A stretch of DNA of 34,623 nucleotides from JBHPCZ01 sp042573625 (GCA_042573625.1 JBHPCZ010000029.1:1-34623); one strand, 5' to 3'; counted from the first letter of the stretch, positions 24,661 through 34,237 are shown. Made by a program: numbers and translations. The notes: generated by a model from the letters alone, not told the origin.

Positions 24661-26046
24661 ATGCAAACTTTTACGAGATGCAGGATAACGTTTTTGATCT
24701 TTATCAGCATTATGCTGTGGGCCGTAGCCCCCGGCTTTCTTTCGGCGCAGAGCAGCAGCCCGAAAGAAGTCAACTCGACAGAATCCGTTACCGACCAGAC
24801 ATCGCCGCCCGCCCGCAGTGTCGAAATAAAGCCCAAGGCGCTGGACAGGGCCGGCGAAAGCATTGGAAAAGGCATTGACAAGTTGAGTCATTCGGCGTCT
24901 TCAAGCGTCGGAAATTGGATCAATGCGGAGGTTTTCGCAGGAATTACCTGGCTCAAGCTGCTCTTTTGCCTTTTGTTGGTTTTTGCGGTGGTGGCCATCG
25001 AACGGATGCTGCGGTTGCTCATCAATGCGGGAATTCGAAAAATACCGGAAGAAGCCGGGGTTTTTTCATGGCGGTTGTATCTTCTCCACGCTTTCTCAAA
25101 ACCCCTCTCTCTCTTTGTCTGGTCCTATGGCGTTTATGGCGCCCTCTCGCTTCTGTACAGCCATTTTCAGTCCGCCGATGGCGTCAACCTGGTCCATCTG
25201 GTGGCGCAAAAGGCGGCCGATATCGGCGGGATTATCGCTCTCTTCTGGTTTATCCTTCGCCTGGTGCAGGCCCTTGATGTGTACCTGAAAAAATGGGCGG
25301 CCGAGACTGAAAGCACCCTCGACGACATGCTGGTTCCGATTGTCGGAAGGACCCTCCGTCTGTTCATTATGGTTATCGGCGGCATTATCGTCATTCAGAA
25401 CCTCACCGGGCTCAAAATCGGCCCCCTGCTCGCGTCCCTGGGCATCGGCGGTTTGGCGGTGGCGCTGGCTGCCAAAGATTCCATCGCCAACTTATTTGGA
25501 ACCCTGACCATTCTTTTTGACAAGCCGTTTCAGGTCGGGCAGCGGATTGTCATTGATAATCACGACGGAACGGTTGAAGCCGTGGGTTTTAGAAGCACCC
25601 GGATTCGGACCCTGACCGGTCATCTGCTCACCATTCCCAATGAAAAGGTGGTAAACTCCGCTCTGGAAAACATTGGAGAGAGGCCGTACATCAGATGGCT
25701 CACGAACATCGGCATCACCTATGACACACCACCGGACAAAATCGAAAAGGCCGTACAAATGATCCGGGAAATTCTTGAAAATCACGAAGGTATCAAGGAG
25801 GATTTTCCGCCAAGGGTATTTTTCAACGGTTTTAATGACTGGAGCCTGAATATCATGGTGATTGTCTGGTATCATCCGCCCAACTACTGGGACTTTCAGG
25901 CATGGCTCCAGAATACCTGCCTTGAAATCATGCGGCGATTCGAAACCGAAGATATCGATTTTGCATTCCCGTCCCGCACCATCTACATGGCCAACGACGA
26001 TAAACGCCAGCTCAAATTGATGATGCTCAAAGGGGAAGCGCCCTGA
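24661..26046 (+). CDS. MscS-family channel with periplasmic N-terminal extension
   Basis: A 461-residue protein. A signal peptide (about 1-29, ending FLSA) is followed by a Ser/Pro-rich periplasmic stretch (30-90), then about five hydrophobic segments (about 97-122, 137-166, 183-207, 228-248 and the pore helix from about 255). The pore and beta domain read LLASLGIGGLAVALAAKDSI and TILFDKPFQVGQRIVIDNHD, followed by TIPNEKVVNSALENIG. The C terminus IDFAFPSRTIYMAND fits the family. This resembles MscM/YnaI-type channels more than minimal MscS. The start has GGAG six bases upstream. It follows the tamA-like gene by 51 bases on the same strand, so the three may share a transcript. Confidence 0.92.
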   Translation: MQTFTRCRITFLIFISIMLWAVAPGFLSAQSSSPKEVNSTESVTDQTSPPARSVEIKPKALDRAGESIGKGIDKLSHSASSSVGNWINAEVFAGITWLKLLFCLLLVFAVVAIERMLRLLINAGIRKIPEEAGVFSWRLYLLHAFSKPLSLFVWSYGVYGALSLLYSHFQSADGVNLVHLVAQKAADIGGIIALFWFILRLVQALDVYLKKWAAETESTLDDMLVPIVGRTLRLFIMVIGGIIVIQNLTGLKIGPLLASLGIGGLAVALAAKDSIANLFGTLTILFDKPFQVGQRIVIDNHDGTVEAVGFRSTRIRTLTGHLLTIPNEKVVNSALENIGERPYIRWLTNIGITYDTPPDKIEKAVQMIREILENHEGIKEDFPPRVFFNGFNDWSLNIMVIVWYHPPNYWDFQAWLQNTCLEIMRRFETEDIDFAFPSRTIYMANDDKRQLKLMMLKGEAP

Positions 26047-26088
26047 TTAAAACCCACATCCTTATTAAAACCCGGGCTTCAAAGGTGT

Positions 26089-26334
26089 TCAGGCCTTTCC
26101 GGTACCGTCAGCACCTTCGGACGCTTTCGTCTCTTGAACAGCCGGCATCTTTTTCCGGTATCGTGAAATCCAGCCCGTGATGAGCCCGGCCACGAAGGTG
26201 ATGATCAGAACGAGGGCCCGGGAAGCCTGGGTTTTCCAGAACAGAAACCGCACCTCTACAACCTGCGTGTTTTGAAGCACGAACACGGTAAATACCAGCA
26301 CAACGGCAATGATTATAACCCGTTTGAATGTCAT
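26089..26334 (-). CDS. LapA/DUF1049-type small membrane protein
   Basis: An 81-residue protein with two transmembrane helices (about 5-21 and 40-56) joined by VLQNTQVVEVRFLFWKTQAS, the hallmark of the LapA (lipopolysaccharide assembly protein A, DUF1049) family. GWISRYRKK and a polar tail follow. In enterobacteria LapA with LapB helps control LPS synthesis; here no LapB-type gene is adjacent, so that role is only by family. The start is fixed by GTGGAGGTGG just before the ATG. It is the last gene of a minus-strand row after the universal stress protein gene and is convergent with the MscS gene ending at 26046. Confidence 0.85.
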   Translation of the reverse strand: MTFKRVIIIAVVLVFTVFVLQNTQVVEVRFLFWKTQASRALVLIITFVAGLITGWISRYRKKMPAVQETKASEGADGTGKA

Positions 26335-26486
26335 GTATCCACCTCCACAATTGAATATCCCAACATTTTAAACCGATCGGGGGTTGGATTTTTAATGCCC
26401 CCCTGTTCGATACCCCGTAGACAGAACGATCGCCCCGATCAGCCTTGCGAGCAAATACAATCAGTAAGGCACCGTCGTATTTTAGG

Positions 26487-26966
26487 TTACGACTTTTCCG
26501 GCCGAACACTCAACAGCGGCACCGGGCAATGGCGAAACATCTTTTCGGCGGTTGAACCGAAAAGAACAATGGCAAGGTTGCTGCGACCTTTGGTGCCCAT
26601 CACCAGCATATCGACATCTTCTTTTTCTACGGCGTTAACCAGTTCTTCAAAAGGGACGCCGGTACGAAATAGGGTCTTCATCACCAGGTGCTTGCACCCC
26701 GCCGCATCGATCAGTTTTTTGATTTCCGCGGAGCGGCTTTCCTTCATTTCATCGATGTATTCTTTCGTTGACATGGGAATATCGTTCCCCATCGCTGCTA
26801 TTCTGGCCGTGGCTTCATTCACAACCACATAGTCTCTCTGGTTGATAACATTGACGATAATCAGTTCGGCTTTCAGGCTCTCAGCCAGTTCAGCGGCATG
26901 TTTGATGGCCTGAAACGAATATTTTGACAGGTCACACGCTACCATGATTTTTTTATAGACTTTCAT
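26487..26966 (-). CDS. Universal stress protein (UspA family)
   Basis: A 159-residue single-domain Usp. It starts MKVYKKIMVACDLSKYSFQA, with the conserved Asp in ACDLS, and ends in the nucleotide-binding signature GTKGRSNLAIVLFGSTAEK, a G-x2-G-x9-G(S/T) pattern that marks an ATP-binding member. VPLLSVRPEK closes the last strand. The start at 26966 has AGAGAGGG upstream; the in-frame ATG at 26993 lies further inside the preceding gene. It overlaps the end of the large MscS gene by 14 bases, so the two are translationally linked, suggesting that the stress protein acts under the same osmotic or energy conditions as the channel. Confidence 0.92.
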   Translation of the reverse strand: MKVYKKIMVACDLSKYSFQAIKHAAELAESLKAELIIVNVINQRDYVVVNEATARIAAMGNDIPMSTKEYIDEMKESRSAEIKKLIDAAGCKHLVMKTLFRTGVPFEELVNAVEKEDVDMLVMGTKGRSNLAIVLFGSTAEKMFRHCPVPLLSVRPEKS

Positions 26967-29517
26967 CTTGCCCTCTCTCATTCGGCGTTTCATCTTTGAG
27001 CCCGGATCGGATGTGGATATCCCGTTGGGGAAAGGCGATCTCGATATTCAGTTCTCTGAACAGCCGATCAATGGCAAAACGGATGTCACTCCACGTGGAA
27101 TAATAGTTTTCAATCGTCGTCCAATATCTCAGCCTGAATATCAGTGCGCTGTCTCCGTGATCCAAAAATATCACATCAGGTTTGGGTTTTCTGCGCACAT
27201 TCTTCGTCTGGTCCGCTATTTCTATCAATGTTTTTTTCACCAGCTCGACATCGGAGCCGTATGCCACGCCCACTTCGAGGTTTCTGCGAAGACTCGGCTC
27301 CTTGAAACTCCAATTGGTGACCTGACTGCTGATGAACTCCGAATTGGGGATGATCAGCGATGCGTTGTCAAATGTTTGAACCACCGTGGCCCGGACATTG
27401 ATTTTCTTAACCTCCCCCCATATGCCGCCGATTTCCACGGCATCGCCCACCTGTATAGGCCGCTCAAAAAGCAGGATAACTCCACTGATAAAATTGTTGA
27501 AGATGTTCTGAAGCCCAAAGCCGATGCCGATACTCAAGGCACCAAAGACAACAGCCAGGGACGTCGCACTCACCCCCAAGACGCTTAACGCCATGATCAC
27601 TCCCAAACCCCACATCACGTAAATTGAAATGGTCGTGATGGAGTGCTGAAAACCCGGTTCCAGGCTGCTTTCCACAAACATTTTCTCGGCCAGGAGGTAT
27701 CTTGCAAGCCGCGTTAAAATGAGCGTGAGAAAAAGGATCAAAACGGCGAAAAACAGGCCCAATGGACTCAAATGGATGTTGCCGATGGAGACAGATTTAT
27801 TCAGGATCGCATAAACACCGATAAAAACATTCATCCGGGTGCTCCAGGCCAGGATCAGGGCCACGATGATACCGCAAAACCACATCAGCCAGCATACGGA
27901 GACGAGCAGTTGCCGAATCGGATAATCGGGTGGCGAGGGCTCGGTATCGCTGATGACATCCGGCGGCGAATCGTCACTGCGCCACTCCAGGATAACCTTA
28001 AAAAGAATGGCCGCCCAGAACAGGGCTGCCAGGCTTCTGGCCCACGACATCAGCCAGTAAAGGGCCATGGCCGGGTAACCGGCAAGTTCGATAACCAGTG
28101 CACCCAGGGGGATGAGATAGGTGAGCATCATCAGAGAGGTGTATGAAATTATCCTGGGCGGCGGCGCGCCCTGAACCAGCGGCTGCTTTGCATTCCGAAA
28201 CGCTCGCCAGAAAGCAACGCAACCGGCCGCCAAATAAATTTCGATAAAAAGCCTTCCCGCGAAAAGAATCAAGCTGTCTTCACCAACAATCCAGTGAATG
28301 ACAACGTAAGCGACGGCAAAAAACCGTATCCATCTCGTCATCCGGCGAATTCTAGCCCCCGGTTTTTGAGGAATGAAAAGGTTTTCGTCATGTTGCCGCC
28401 ATTTAAAAAAGTCGAGCAGCCAGCGGGAAAACAGAAATATGAGCAGAATGTTGAAAACAGGGCGGTGAAACGGGAAGCGATAATGAGAAAACTGAAGGAT
28501 GCTATAACTATACAGAACAAAAAGAATTCCAAGAAAAAAAAGGGAACGCCGAATCAATCTTACACAAAGAAATCGCCAGCGATGGTTCGGAACAAAAGGG
28601 CGTTCTTCATAGTTGAAGCAGTACCGGCGCAGATGGGCGACCAGTGCTGCGGCAACCGCTGTTAAAAATGCCAGAATCAAAAGGGACATGGCGGCGGTTT
28701 CTCTGATGCGCCGGCCTTCATCCTGCAAAAAGTCTTTTTGGAAAGGCTTGGCAAGATTTGTTGCCAATACGGCAAACTCTTTGGAAACGGCATCTTTTTT
28801 AAAGGCTCTTAACAGTATATACTTCCGGCTGAACAATTCACGCGCTTTACGGGTCTTTATCTGCTGTTCGAGTTTTCCGTTGAGCTGAGACGTGGATGCC
28901 CTGGCCGTTTCAAGTTGTTTGACAATCGGATCTAAACCCTCGAACAAATTCTGAACCACGTGTTGTTTTTCGGCCAGGATATGATCCAGTTGACGAAGGT
29001 CGGCCAAAAGGGAAGCTTTTTCTGATTTGGGCCAATCACTGCTTTTGATTTCAACAACTTGTTTGGCATTTAAACCGATTTGATCCTGGGTCTGCCGGCG
29101 GAGTTCGTCGACAGAATCGCGTCTTTTAGTGAAATCTTTAATATTAACGTCGATGGCGTCCAGCGCCAGCCGGTTCTCATCAAACGCCTTTTCCAGAGCG
29201 ATAACGGGTGTCGCCGGCTGGAGCAGGAGGTTGCCGTAGGCCGAATTTTGAATGTTGTAAGCATTGATCTCTATGAAAACAGCTTTTTGTAAGGTTTCGA
29301 GGCGAGCGAGCCGTTTTTTTAATTCCTCTAAATTGCCGTTTTCCACGGCAACGGCGTTTTTAACCGTCTTGAGCAGCTCGATGTTGCTGTGCTCCGGTCC
29401 TTTTTTAAGGTTTTCTTTGTCTGCATCCGCTGCCGCCACAACGACCGGGGCAGACAACAGGAAAAACAAAAGACATCCCCGCAGAATTCCGTATTTAAAT
29501 ATCTGTCGCTGAACCAT
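26953..29517 (-). CDS. Large MscK-like mechanosensitive channel
   Basis: About 854 residues from MVQRQIFKYGILRG, with a signal peptide (hydrophobic to about residue 27). A long periplasmic region (about 30-260) is coiled-coil-like (LEELKKRLARLETLQKAVFI, LEQQIKTRKARELFSRK). About ten hydrophobic segments follow between about 270 and 660. The MscS core near 635-670 reads ATSLAVVFGALSIGIGFGLQ, then LFERPIQVGDAVEIGGIWGE and SLIIPNSEFISSQVTNWSF. It is shorter than E. coli MscK (about 1100 residues) but has the same plan. The start is chosen for GGGAG eight bases upstream; the frame is open to 29550. The Usp gene overlaps its 3' end. MscK channels respond to tension and external K+; whether this one does is unknown. 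Confidence 0.9.
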   Translation of the reverse strand: MVQRQIFKYGILRGCLLFFLLSAPVVVAAADADKENLKKGPEHSNIELLKTVKNAVAVENGNLEELKKRLARLETLQKAVFIEINAYNIQNSAYGNLLLQPATPVIALEKAFDENRLALDAIDVNIKDFTKRRDSVDELRRQTQDQIGLNAKQVVEIKSSDWPKSEKASLLADLRQLDHILAEKQHVVQNLFEGLDPIVKQLETARASTSQLNGKLEQQIKTRKARELFSRKYILLRAFKKDAVSKEFAVLATNLAKPFQKDFLQDEGRRIRETAAMSLLILAFLTAVAAALVAHLRRYCFNYEERPFVPNHRWRFLCVRLIRRSLFFLGILFVLYSYSILQFSHYRFPFHRPVFNILLIFLFSRWLLDFFKWRQHDENLFIPQKPGARIRRMTRWIRFFAVAYVVIHWIVGEDSLILFAGRLFIEIYLAAGCVAFWRAFRNAKQPLVQGAPPPRIISYTSLMMLTYLIPLGALVIELAGYPAMALYWLMSWARSLAALFWAAILFKVILEWRSDDSPPDVISDTEPSPPDYPIRQLLVSVCWLMWFCGIIVALILAWSTRMNVFIGVYAILNKSVSIGNIHLSPLGLFFAVLILFLTLILTRLARYLLAEKMFVESSLEPGFQHSITTISIYVMWGLGVIMALSVLGVSATSLAVVFGALSIGIGFGLQNIFNNFISGVILLFERPIQVGDAVEIGGIWGEVKKINVRATVVQTFDNASLIIPNSEFISSQVTNWSFKEPSLRRNLEVGVAYGSDVELVKKTLIEIADQTKNVRRKPKPDVIFLDHGDSALIFRLRYWTTIENYYSTWSDIRFAIDRLFRELNIEIAFPQRDIHIRSGLKDETPNERGQDESL

Positions 29518-29623
29518 TGCTGTGACTCCCTGTTTTTGCCGAAATGACAATAATAATATCTTATTTTTAATATAGCCCCGGCATTTTCCATAATAACCGC
29601 AACCGGTTGATGAAAAATCCGGT

Positions 29624-30688
29624 TTAGAGCCATTTTTTACGTTTGAAAAAACCGATCATCAGCAGCGCGATACCGCCGATGAAACACCACACGGACAGAT
29701 ACCCCCATTTCCACTCGAGTTCCGGCATATATTTGAAATTCATGCCGTAAATGCCGGCCACAAAGGTAATCGGAATAAAGATGGTGGCAATAATGGTCAG
29801 GACTTTCATGACCTCGTTCATCCGGTTGCTGATGGTGGATAGGTACAGATCCAGCATGCCCGAAAGAACGTCCCGAAACGATTCGATGGTGTCGACAATC
29901 TGAATGGTGTGATCATAAACGTCCCTGAAGAACACGACGGTGCTTTCTTGAACCAGAGACTGTCCTCCCTTTGCAACCGCATTGATCACTTCGCGGGTCG
30001 GCCACACCTGCTTGCGCAGGTAGATCAACTCGCGCTTCAAATCATGAATGCGCTGAATGGTTTCCGCCGTGGGTTCGGCCAGCAGATCTTCTTCAAGTTC
30101 CTCTATCACAACCCCGATTTTTTCCAATATAATAAAATAATGATCTACCACGGCATCGATGAGCGCATAGGCCAGATAGTCGACGCCGCCTTTGCGAATG
30201 CGGCCCCTGCCCTTGCGGATGCGCTCCCGGACAGCTTCCAATACGTCTCCTGTGACTTCCTGGAAGGAGATGAGAAAATGCTCTCCGACCACCAGGCTGA
30301 CCTGCTCGGATCGGATCTCATGGGTCTCTTCATCTACGTAGAGCATCTTGAGGACGAAGTAGATGTAGTCTTCGAATTCTTCCACCTTGGGTCGCTGCCC
30401 GGTGTTTAGGATATCCTCCAGGGTCAAGGGGTGGAGGTTGAAATGTTTGCCGATCTTTTCAATGAGATCGACGTTGTGGACACCGTCGATGTTGAGCCAT
30501 GTCGTGGTCGGCGTATCTTTAAACACCAACGCATCCTCAATGGTTTCAAATACCTGCTCGCGGAGCTGGTCGGGGACATAATCCATTACGGAGATGTGGA
30601 CCCGGTCGGTTCTACTTTCGCCGATGTGCAACAGCGTGCCCGGGGCGGACCCGGCTTTTTTGGATATTTTCTTGGTGAACTTTATCAT
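29624..30688 (-). CDS. corA: CorA magnesium/cobalt transporter
   Basis: A 354-residue CorA. The cytoplasmic domain contains TTTWLNIDGVHNVDLIEKIG and HPLTLEDILNTGQRPKVEEF, with YIYFVLKMLYVDEETHE nearby. A long stalk helix leads to transmembrane helix 1, which ends in the selectivity motif YGMN (GMN at 315-317), then FKYMPELEWKWGY and helix 2, with FFKRKKWL at the end. The motif identifies a Mg2+ (Co2+, Ni2+) channel that works as a pentamer. The frame opens at 30730, but AGGAGGG nine bases before 30688 sets the start. The MscK-like gene begins 106 bases downstream on the same strand, so ion uptake and turgor release may be co-expressed. Confidence 0.95.
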   Translation of the reverse strand: MIKFTKKISKKAGSAPGTLLHIGESRTDRVHISVMDYVPDQLREQVFETIEDALVFKDTPTTTWLNIDGVHNVDLIEKIGKHFNLHPLTLEDILNTGQRPKVEEFEDYIYFVLKMLYVDEETHEIRSEQVSLVVGEHFLISFQEVTGDVLEAVRERIRKGRGRIRKGGVDYLAYALIDAVVDHYFIILEKIGVVIEELEEDLLAEPTAETIQRIHDLKRELIYLRKQVWPTREVINAVAKGGQSLVQESTVVFFRDVYDHTIQIVDTIESFRDVLSGMLDLYLSTISNRMNEVMKVLTIIATIFIPITFVAGIYGMNFKYMPELEWKWGYLSVWCFIGGIALLMIGFFKRKKWL

Positions 30689-30858
30689 GTAATCAACCCT
30701 CCTGTTCCTGACAATCAATTTTTTTTTCAATCAGAGATTATCACCAAACAAGTCAAAAATCCTTTTCATTATTCCGTTGATTTTTTCAAAGTGAGTTGAA
30801 TTTATCCAAGATTTATTTTATTGCTCGGATAAATACGTTTTGTGTCATTGGGGAAAAA

Positions 30859-32115
30859 CTACATACCGAAAAAATTAGCCAATAAAGTAATGAGCCACCT
30901 TCGAAGTGTTGAATAGGAATAGTAGCGGGAGGCCACCTTATAGTTGTGATCCACCATCTGTTGCCTTCGCTCGGAAGAAGAGAGAATGTCTTTCACTTGC
31001 TGGACGGTTTTTCGGGTTAAAAACCCATCCATGACAATCAGATCAAAACCCTTGGGTTCGATGTCGCGCACAAAAATGGCATATCGGTTGATCAGCATCG
31101 GTTTTTTAAAATAAATCGCCTCAAGAAAGGCGTTTCCGAAGCCTTCATACAGGCTGGGGTAAGTGACAAAGTCCGCACAGGGATATACATCGAAAAGGGT
31201 ATATTCGGATTCCTTTTTTTCCTGTTCCCCCCACGGGTCCCGCATGCACATGCCGAACAGGCGAAGATCCACGCCGCGCTCCCGGGCCTCTTCCTTGAGC
31301 CACTCGGCATATTCAAAGCCCTCGTCACCGGCCTCGTGGCAGATCACCAGCTTGCAGTGCGGGTTCCCCAAGTCTTCAATCAGTTCAATGGCACGCTCGA
31401 TGCCCTTGCGCTGAACGACCCGAGTCGGCTGCAATATCACAATATCATTCTCGTTGAGGCCGATGGTTCGACTGAGTTTGAGTGTGTTTTTATCATCTAC
31501 CACAGGTGGGTTGTCGAAATCCAGAATGTTGGGAATGATAATCGATGCAATCCCGGTTCGAAGGGCCAGCTCTTCCTGAGCCGCGGAATTGATGACCACA
31601 TGCTCCATGTTGGGAAGATTGGGCGGAAAGGCCATGCGCAGGTAGTCTCCCACGGCATTGACGGAAAAACGCGTCCGCTCCCAGTAAAAATCATGGTGAT
31701 GGGCAATGGTAGGAATCTGGGATTCGGCGATGATTTCGGTGATGGCAATTCCCAGGGGAACGTGCATCGGAATGGTCAATGCATTCTGGGACACCAAAAG
31801 GTCGATAGAAAACTTTTCAATGAATTCTTCTATGCGAGCCTTCAGAAACATTTTCCGGCTTTGGATGGCATCGGTAACCCCGGATGACCGCCCTTTTTTT
31901 CCCAAAATACGCTCGTTAATCCACTGATTTTTTTCGTCCTGAAAAAAGGCTTCGGGCACCAGCATGCTCCGGGACGGGTCTTTATCCAACTGGCCTGCAA
32001 ACCAAAAACACTGGTGCCCCATCTGCCTGAGCACCTGAGCCCACTTGCTGGCTTCCAGGGTAACGCCGTCGATTCCGGCAAAGCGTGTGGAGATAAATCC
32101 GATGTTTTTTCCCAT
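30859..32115 (-). CDS. GT4-type glycosyltransferase
   Basis: A 418-residue GT-B enzyme. The N terminus NIGFISTRFAGIDGVTLEAS is the acceptor-side glycine-rich loop. The C-terminal donor domain contains LQPTRVVQRKGIERAIELIE (about 230-250) and the E-x7-E motif in YPSLYEGFGNAFLEAIYFKK, the usual retaining GT4 signature. It has no signal peptide and would act on the cytoplasmic side with a nucleotide sugar. A related reading, FAGIDGVTLEASKW, is shared with sugar-phosphate and mannosylglycerate-type transferases, so a compatible-solute role is conceivable given the osmotic genes nearby, but that is inference. The start has GGGAG about eight bases upstream. It follows the AspA-like gene by 121 bases. 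Confidence 0.88.
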   Translation of the reverse strand: MGKNIGFISTRFAGIDGVTLEASKWAQVLRQMGHQCFWFAGQLDKDPSRSMLVPEAFFQDEKNQWINERILGKKGRSSGVTDAIQSRKMFLKARIEEFIEKFSIDLLVSQNALTIPMHVPLGIAITEIIAESQIPTIAHHHDFYWERTRFSVNAVGDYLRMAFPPNLPNMEHVVINSAAQEELALRTGIASIIIPNILDFDNPPVVDDKNTLKLSRTIGLNENDIVILQPTRVVQRKGIERAIELIEDLGNPHCKLVICHEAGDEGFEYAEWLKEEARERGVDLRLFGMCMRDPWGEQEKKESEYTLFDVYPCADFVTYPSLYEGFGNAFLEAIYFKKPMLINRYAIFVRDIEPKGFDLIVMDGFLTRKTVQQVKDILSSSERRQQMVDHNYKVASRYYSYSTLRRWLITLLANFFGM

Positions 32116-32236
32116 TCAATATGCTCCCGTATTCAGCTATTTATAAGCGTTTTTATGCCTTCTCCGTCGTTTTTCCTTTACCAACAGCAGCTTGGCGCCC
32201 TTTGTGAGCACATCTTTGCCACCGTTTAAAATTTCC

Positions 32237-33277
32237 TTATGATAACGGGTCATATTCCTCCACATCCATGCCCGAATCTAAATTTGAATAAGATTGTTCG
32301 AGATGATCTGAAACGTTCCCGTCATCGTCGAGACAAGCGATATTAAATATGGCCTCTCCTTCGTAAACCAGGGGCAGCAAGGTTCGGCCGATGACAATTC
32401 CTGAAACAGGGGCATTGACATCAACGACATCTTCACCAAGGGGATCGGTAATCATGCCCAATTCATCTCCGGACGAAACCTGGGACCCCAGGTTTCGGTG
32501 GACAAGAAGTGTGCCGCTTTCAGGAGCGCGCACCCACCGATTCGTCCGGGCAGTCACAGGAATGGTCGGTTTGGACGGAGACGGTATGTTCGGCAACATG
32601 TTTAGAGTCCGCATAACTGAAAGAACTCCGCGAAGGCCTGTTCGGATCACATGTTCGTTAAATCGAAGCGCCTCACCACCTTCATAAAGCAAAATGGGTA
32701 TGTTCAGCTCGTTCGTCGCCTCCCGGAGGGACCCGTCGCGCAGATTGGAATGTAAGATGACAGGTGCGCGAAAAGCGCGTGCCAAACGCATGGAATCTTC
32801 ACTGTCTATACAGGTGCGGACATGAGGAAGGTTCGACCGTTGAAATGAACCCGTATGAAGGTCGATACCGTGGGTGCATTTGGTAACGATTTCTTCCATT
32901 AACAGATGGGCCAGCCGTGAGGCCATGGACCCTTTCGGCGAACCGGGAAAAAAGCGGTTAAGGTCTCGACGATCCGGCAGATAACGCGTCCTTGCTGTGT
33001 AGCCGTAAATGTTGACAACGGGCACTGCAATCAGTGTTCCCCTTAACCGGGAAAGCTGTCTGGACATCAGCAACCGTCGAACAATCTCCACGCCGTTGAT
33101 TTCATCACCATGAATGGCGGCACAAACAAAAAGTCGCGGCCCGTCTTTTTTTCCTCGAATCACACGAACCGGCATGTTCATTTCCGTTTGTGTATAAAGG
33201 GGAGCGGCCGGTAGATTGATGGTATGCGCGGTTCCGGGTTTGATCTCTATTTTGTTGATGCTCAGCGTTTCGCTCAT
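32237..33277 (-). CDS. Succinylglutamate desuccinylase/aspartoacylase-family hydrolase
   Basis: A 346-residue zinc hydrolase of the AstE/AspA group (M14-like fold). The zinc site is visible as AAIHGDEINGVEIVRRL (His56, Glu59) and GIDLHTG (His141). The substrate loop is DRRDLNRFFPGSPKGS (102-117), and a Glu-rich segment ILLYEGGEALRF carries the likely catalytic Glu. The C-terminal third (about 245-325, VRAPESGTLLVHRNLGSQVS) forms a biotinyl-lipoyl-like beta domain typical of the predicted-deacylase subgroup. It would remove an acyl or amino-acid group from an amide. It lies 48 bases downstream of rimK on the same strand. No strong ribosome site precedes the ATG, so it may be translated by coupling. 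Confidence 0.88.
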   Translation of the reverse strand: MSETLSINKIEIKPGTAHTINLPAAPLYTQTEMNMPVRVIRGKKDGPRLFVCAAIHGDEINGVEIVRRLLMSRQLSRLRGTLIAVPVVNIYGYTARTRYLPDRRDLNRFFPGSPKGSMASRLAHLLMEEIVTKCTHGIDLHTGSFQRSNLPHVRTCIDSEDSMRLARAFRAPVILHSNLRDGSLREATNELNIPILLYEGGEALRFNEHVIRTGLRGVLSVMRTLNMLPNIPSPSKPTIPVTARTNRWVRAPESGTLLVHRNLGSQVSSGDELGMITDPLGEDVVDVNAPVSGIVIGRTLLPLVYEGEAIFNIACLDDDGNVSDHLEQSYSNLDSGMDVEEYDPLS

Positions 33278-33325
33278 TTCTTAAAAGACCCATAAAGTTT
33301 TGGATTGAGATTCCGGGGAAACAAA

Positions 33326-34231
33326 TCAGCCGATGCCCCGGGTGCGGGTTTTATTCGGTCCGGCGTTTTTCTCAATAAACTTAATAATGGCTCCGGCGAC
33401 GTCCACACCCGTGGTCTTTTCTATACCTTCCAGTCCAGGGGAAGAGTTGATTTCCATCACCAGCGGACCGTGGTTTGATCGCAAAAGATCCACACCCCCG
33501 ATATTGAGGCCCATGATTTTGCAGGAACGAACGGCCATAGAGCGCTCTTCCGGTGTGATTTTAATCTTTACAGCTTCGCCGCCCAGATGAATATTGGAAC
33601 GGAATTCTCCATCCTTTCCCGTTCGCATCATGGAAGCAATAACCTTATTCCCGACGACAAAACAGCGAATATCCGAACCCTTGGATTCCTTGATGAATTC
33701 CTGAACAAGAAACCGTGATTTCAGACTGCGAAAGGCTTCTATGGTACTTTCCGCCGCTTTCTGGGTTTCCGCGAGGACCACCCCTTTGCCCTGGGTGCTT
33801 TCCAATAGTTTGACCACCAGCGGCGCCCCGCCCACCATTTTAATAAGATCCAGGGTTGCACCGGTTGAGTGGGCAAATCCGGTGACAGGCAGGCCGACTC
33901 CTTTCCGGGCGAGCAGTTGGAGAGAACGCAGTTTGTCGCGTGACCGGGTGATGGCAACAGATTCATTCACGGAATAGACGCCCATCATTTCAAATTGGCG
34001 AACAACGGCTGTTCCGTAAAAGGTTACGGAAGCACCGATACGCGGGATGATCGCATCAAATCCAGAGAGCTCTTCACCACTGTAGTAAACCGACGGTCGA
34101 TGAGAGGTAATATTCATATAACAGAGCAGGTGGTTGATTACCTTCGCTTCATGTCCGTGCTCTTTTGCCGTTTCGACAAGTCGGCTGGTCGAGTACAGTT
34201 CAGGTTTTCTCGAGAGGATGCCAATCTTCAT
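33326..34231 (-). CDS. rimK: RimK-type ATP-grasp amino-acid ligase
   Basis: A 301-residue ATP-grasp enzyme close to RimK. The N-terminal domain starts MKIGILSRKPELYSTSRLVE, with FDAIIPRIGASVTFYGTAVV. The central part has SRDKLRSLQLLARKGVGLPV. The ATP-binding region reads PLVVKLLESTQGKGVVLAET, LVQEFIKESKGSDIRCFVVG and VMEINSSPGLEGIEKTTGVD, which contain the Mg2+-binding E/N pair. RimK adds glutamate to the C terminus of ribosomal protein S6 in E. coli; relatives make other glutamyl or aspartyl ligations. The start has GAGGAT about nine bases upstream. It follows the RimB-like protease by six bases and is followed by the AspA-like hydrolase, so ligase and two hydrolases share one transcript. 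Confidence 0.93.
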   Translation of the reverse strand: MKIGILSRKPELYSTSRLVETAKEHGHEAKVINHLLCYMNITSHRPSVYYSGEELSGFDAIIPRIGASVTFYGTAVVRQFEMMGVYSVNESVAITRSRDKLRSLQLLARKGVGLPVTGFAHSTGATLDLIKMVGGAPLVVKLLESTQGKGVVLAETQKAAESTIEAFRSLKSRFLVQEFIKESKGSDIRCFVVGNKVIASMMRTGKDGEFRSNIHLGGEAVKIKITPEERSMAVRSCKIMGLNIGGVDLLRSNHGPLVMEINSSPGLEGIEKTTGVDVAGAIIKFIEKNAGPNKTRTRGIG

Positions 34232-34237
34232 GATGTA

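Noticed and set aside
26375..26440. GATCGGGG and CCCCGATC inverted repeat
   Set aside because: The 8-bp arms are separated by 50 bases with no T run; chance is likely.
26968..27588. 206-residue plus-strand open frame
   Set aside because: It is antisense to the conserved pore and beta domains of the MscK-like channel.
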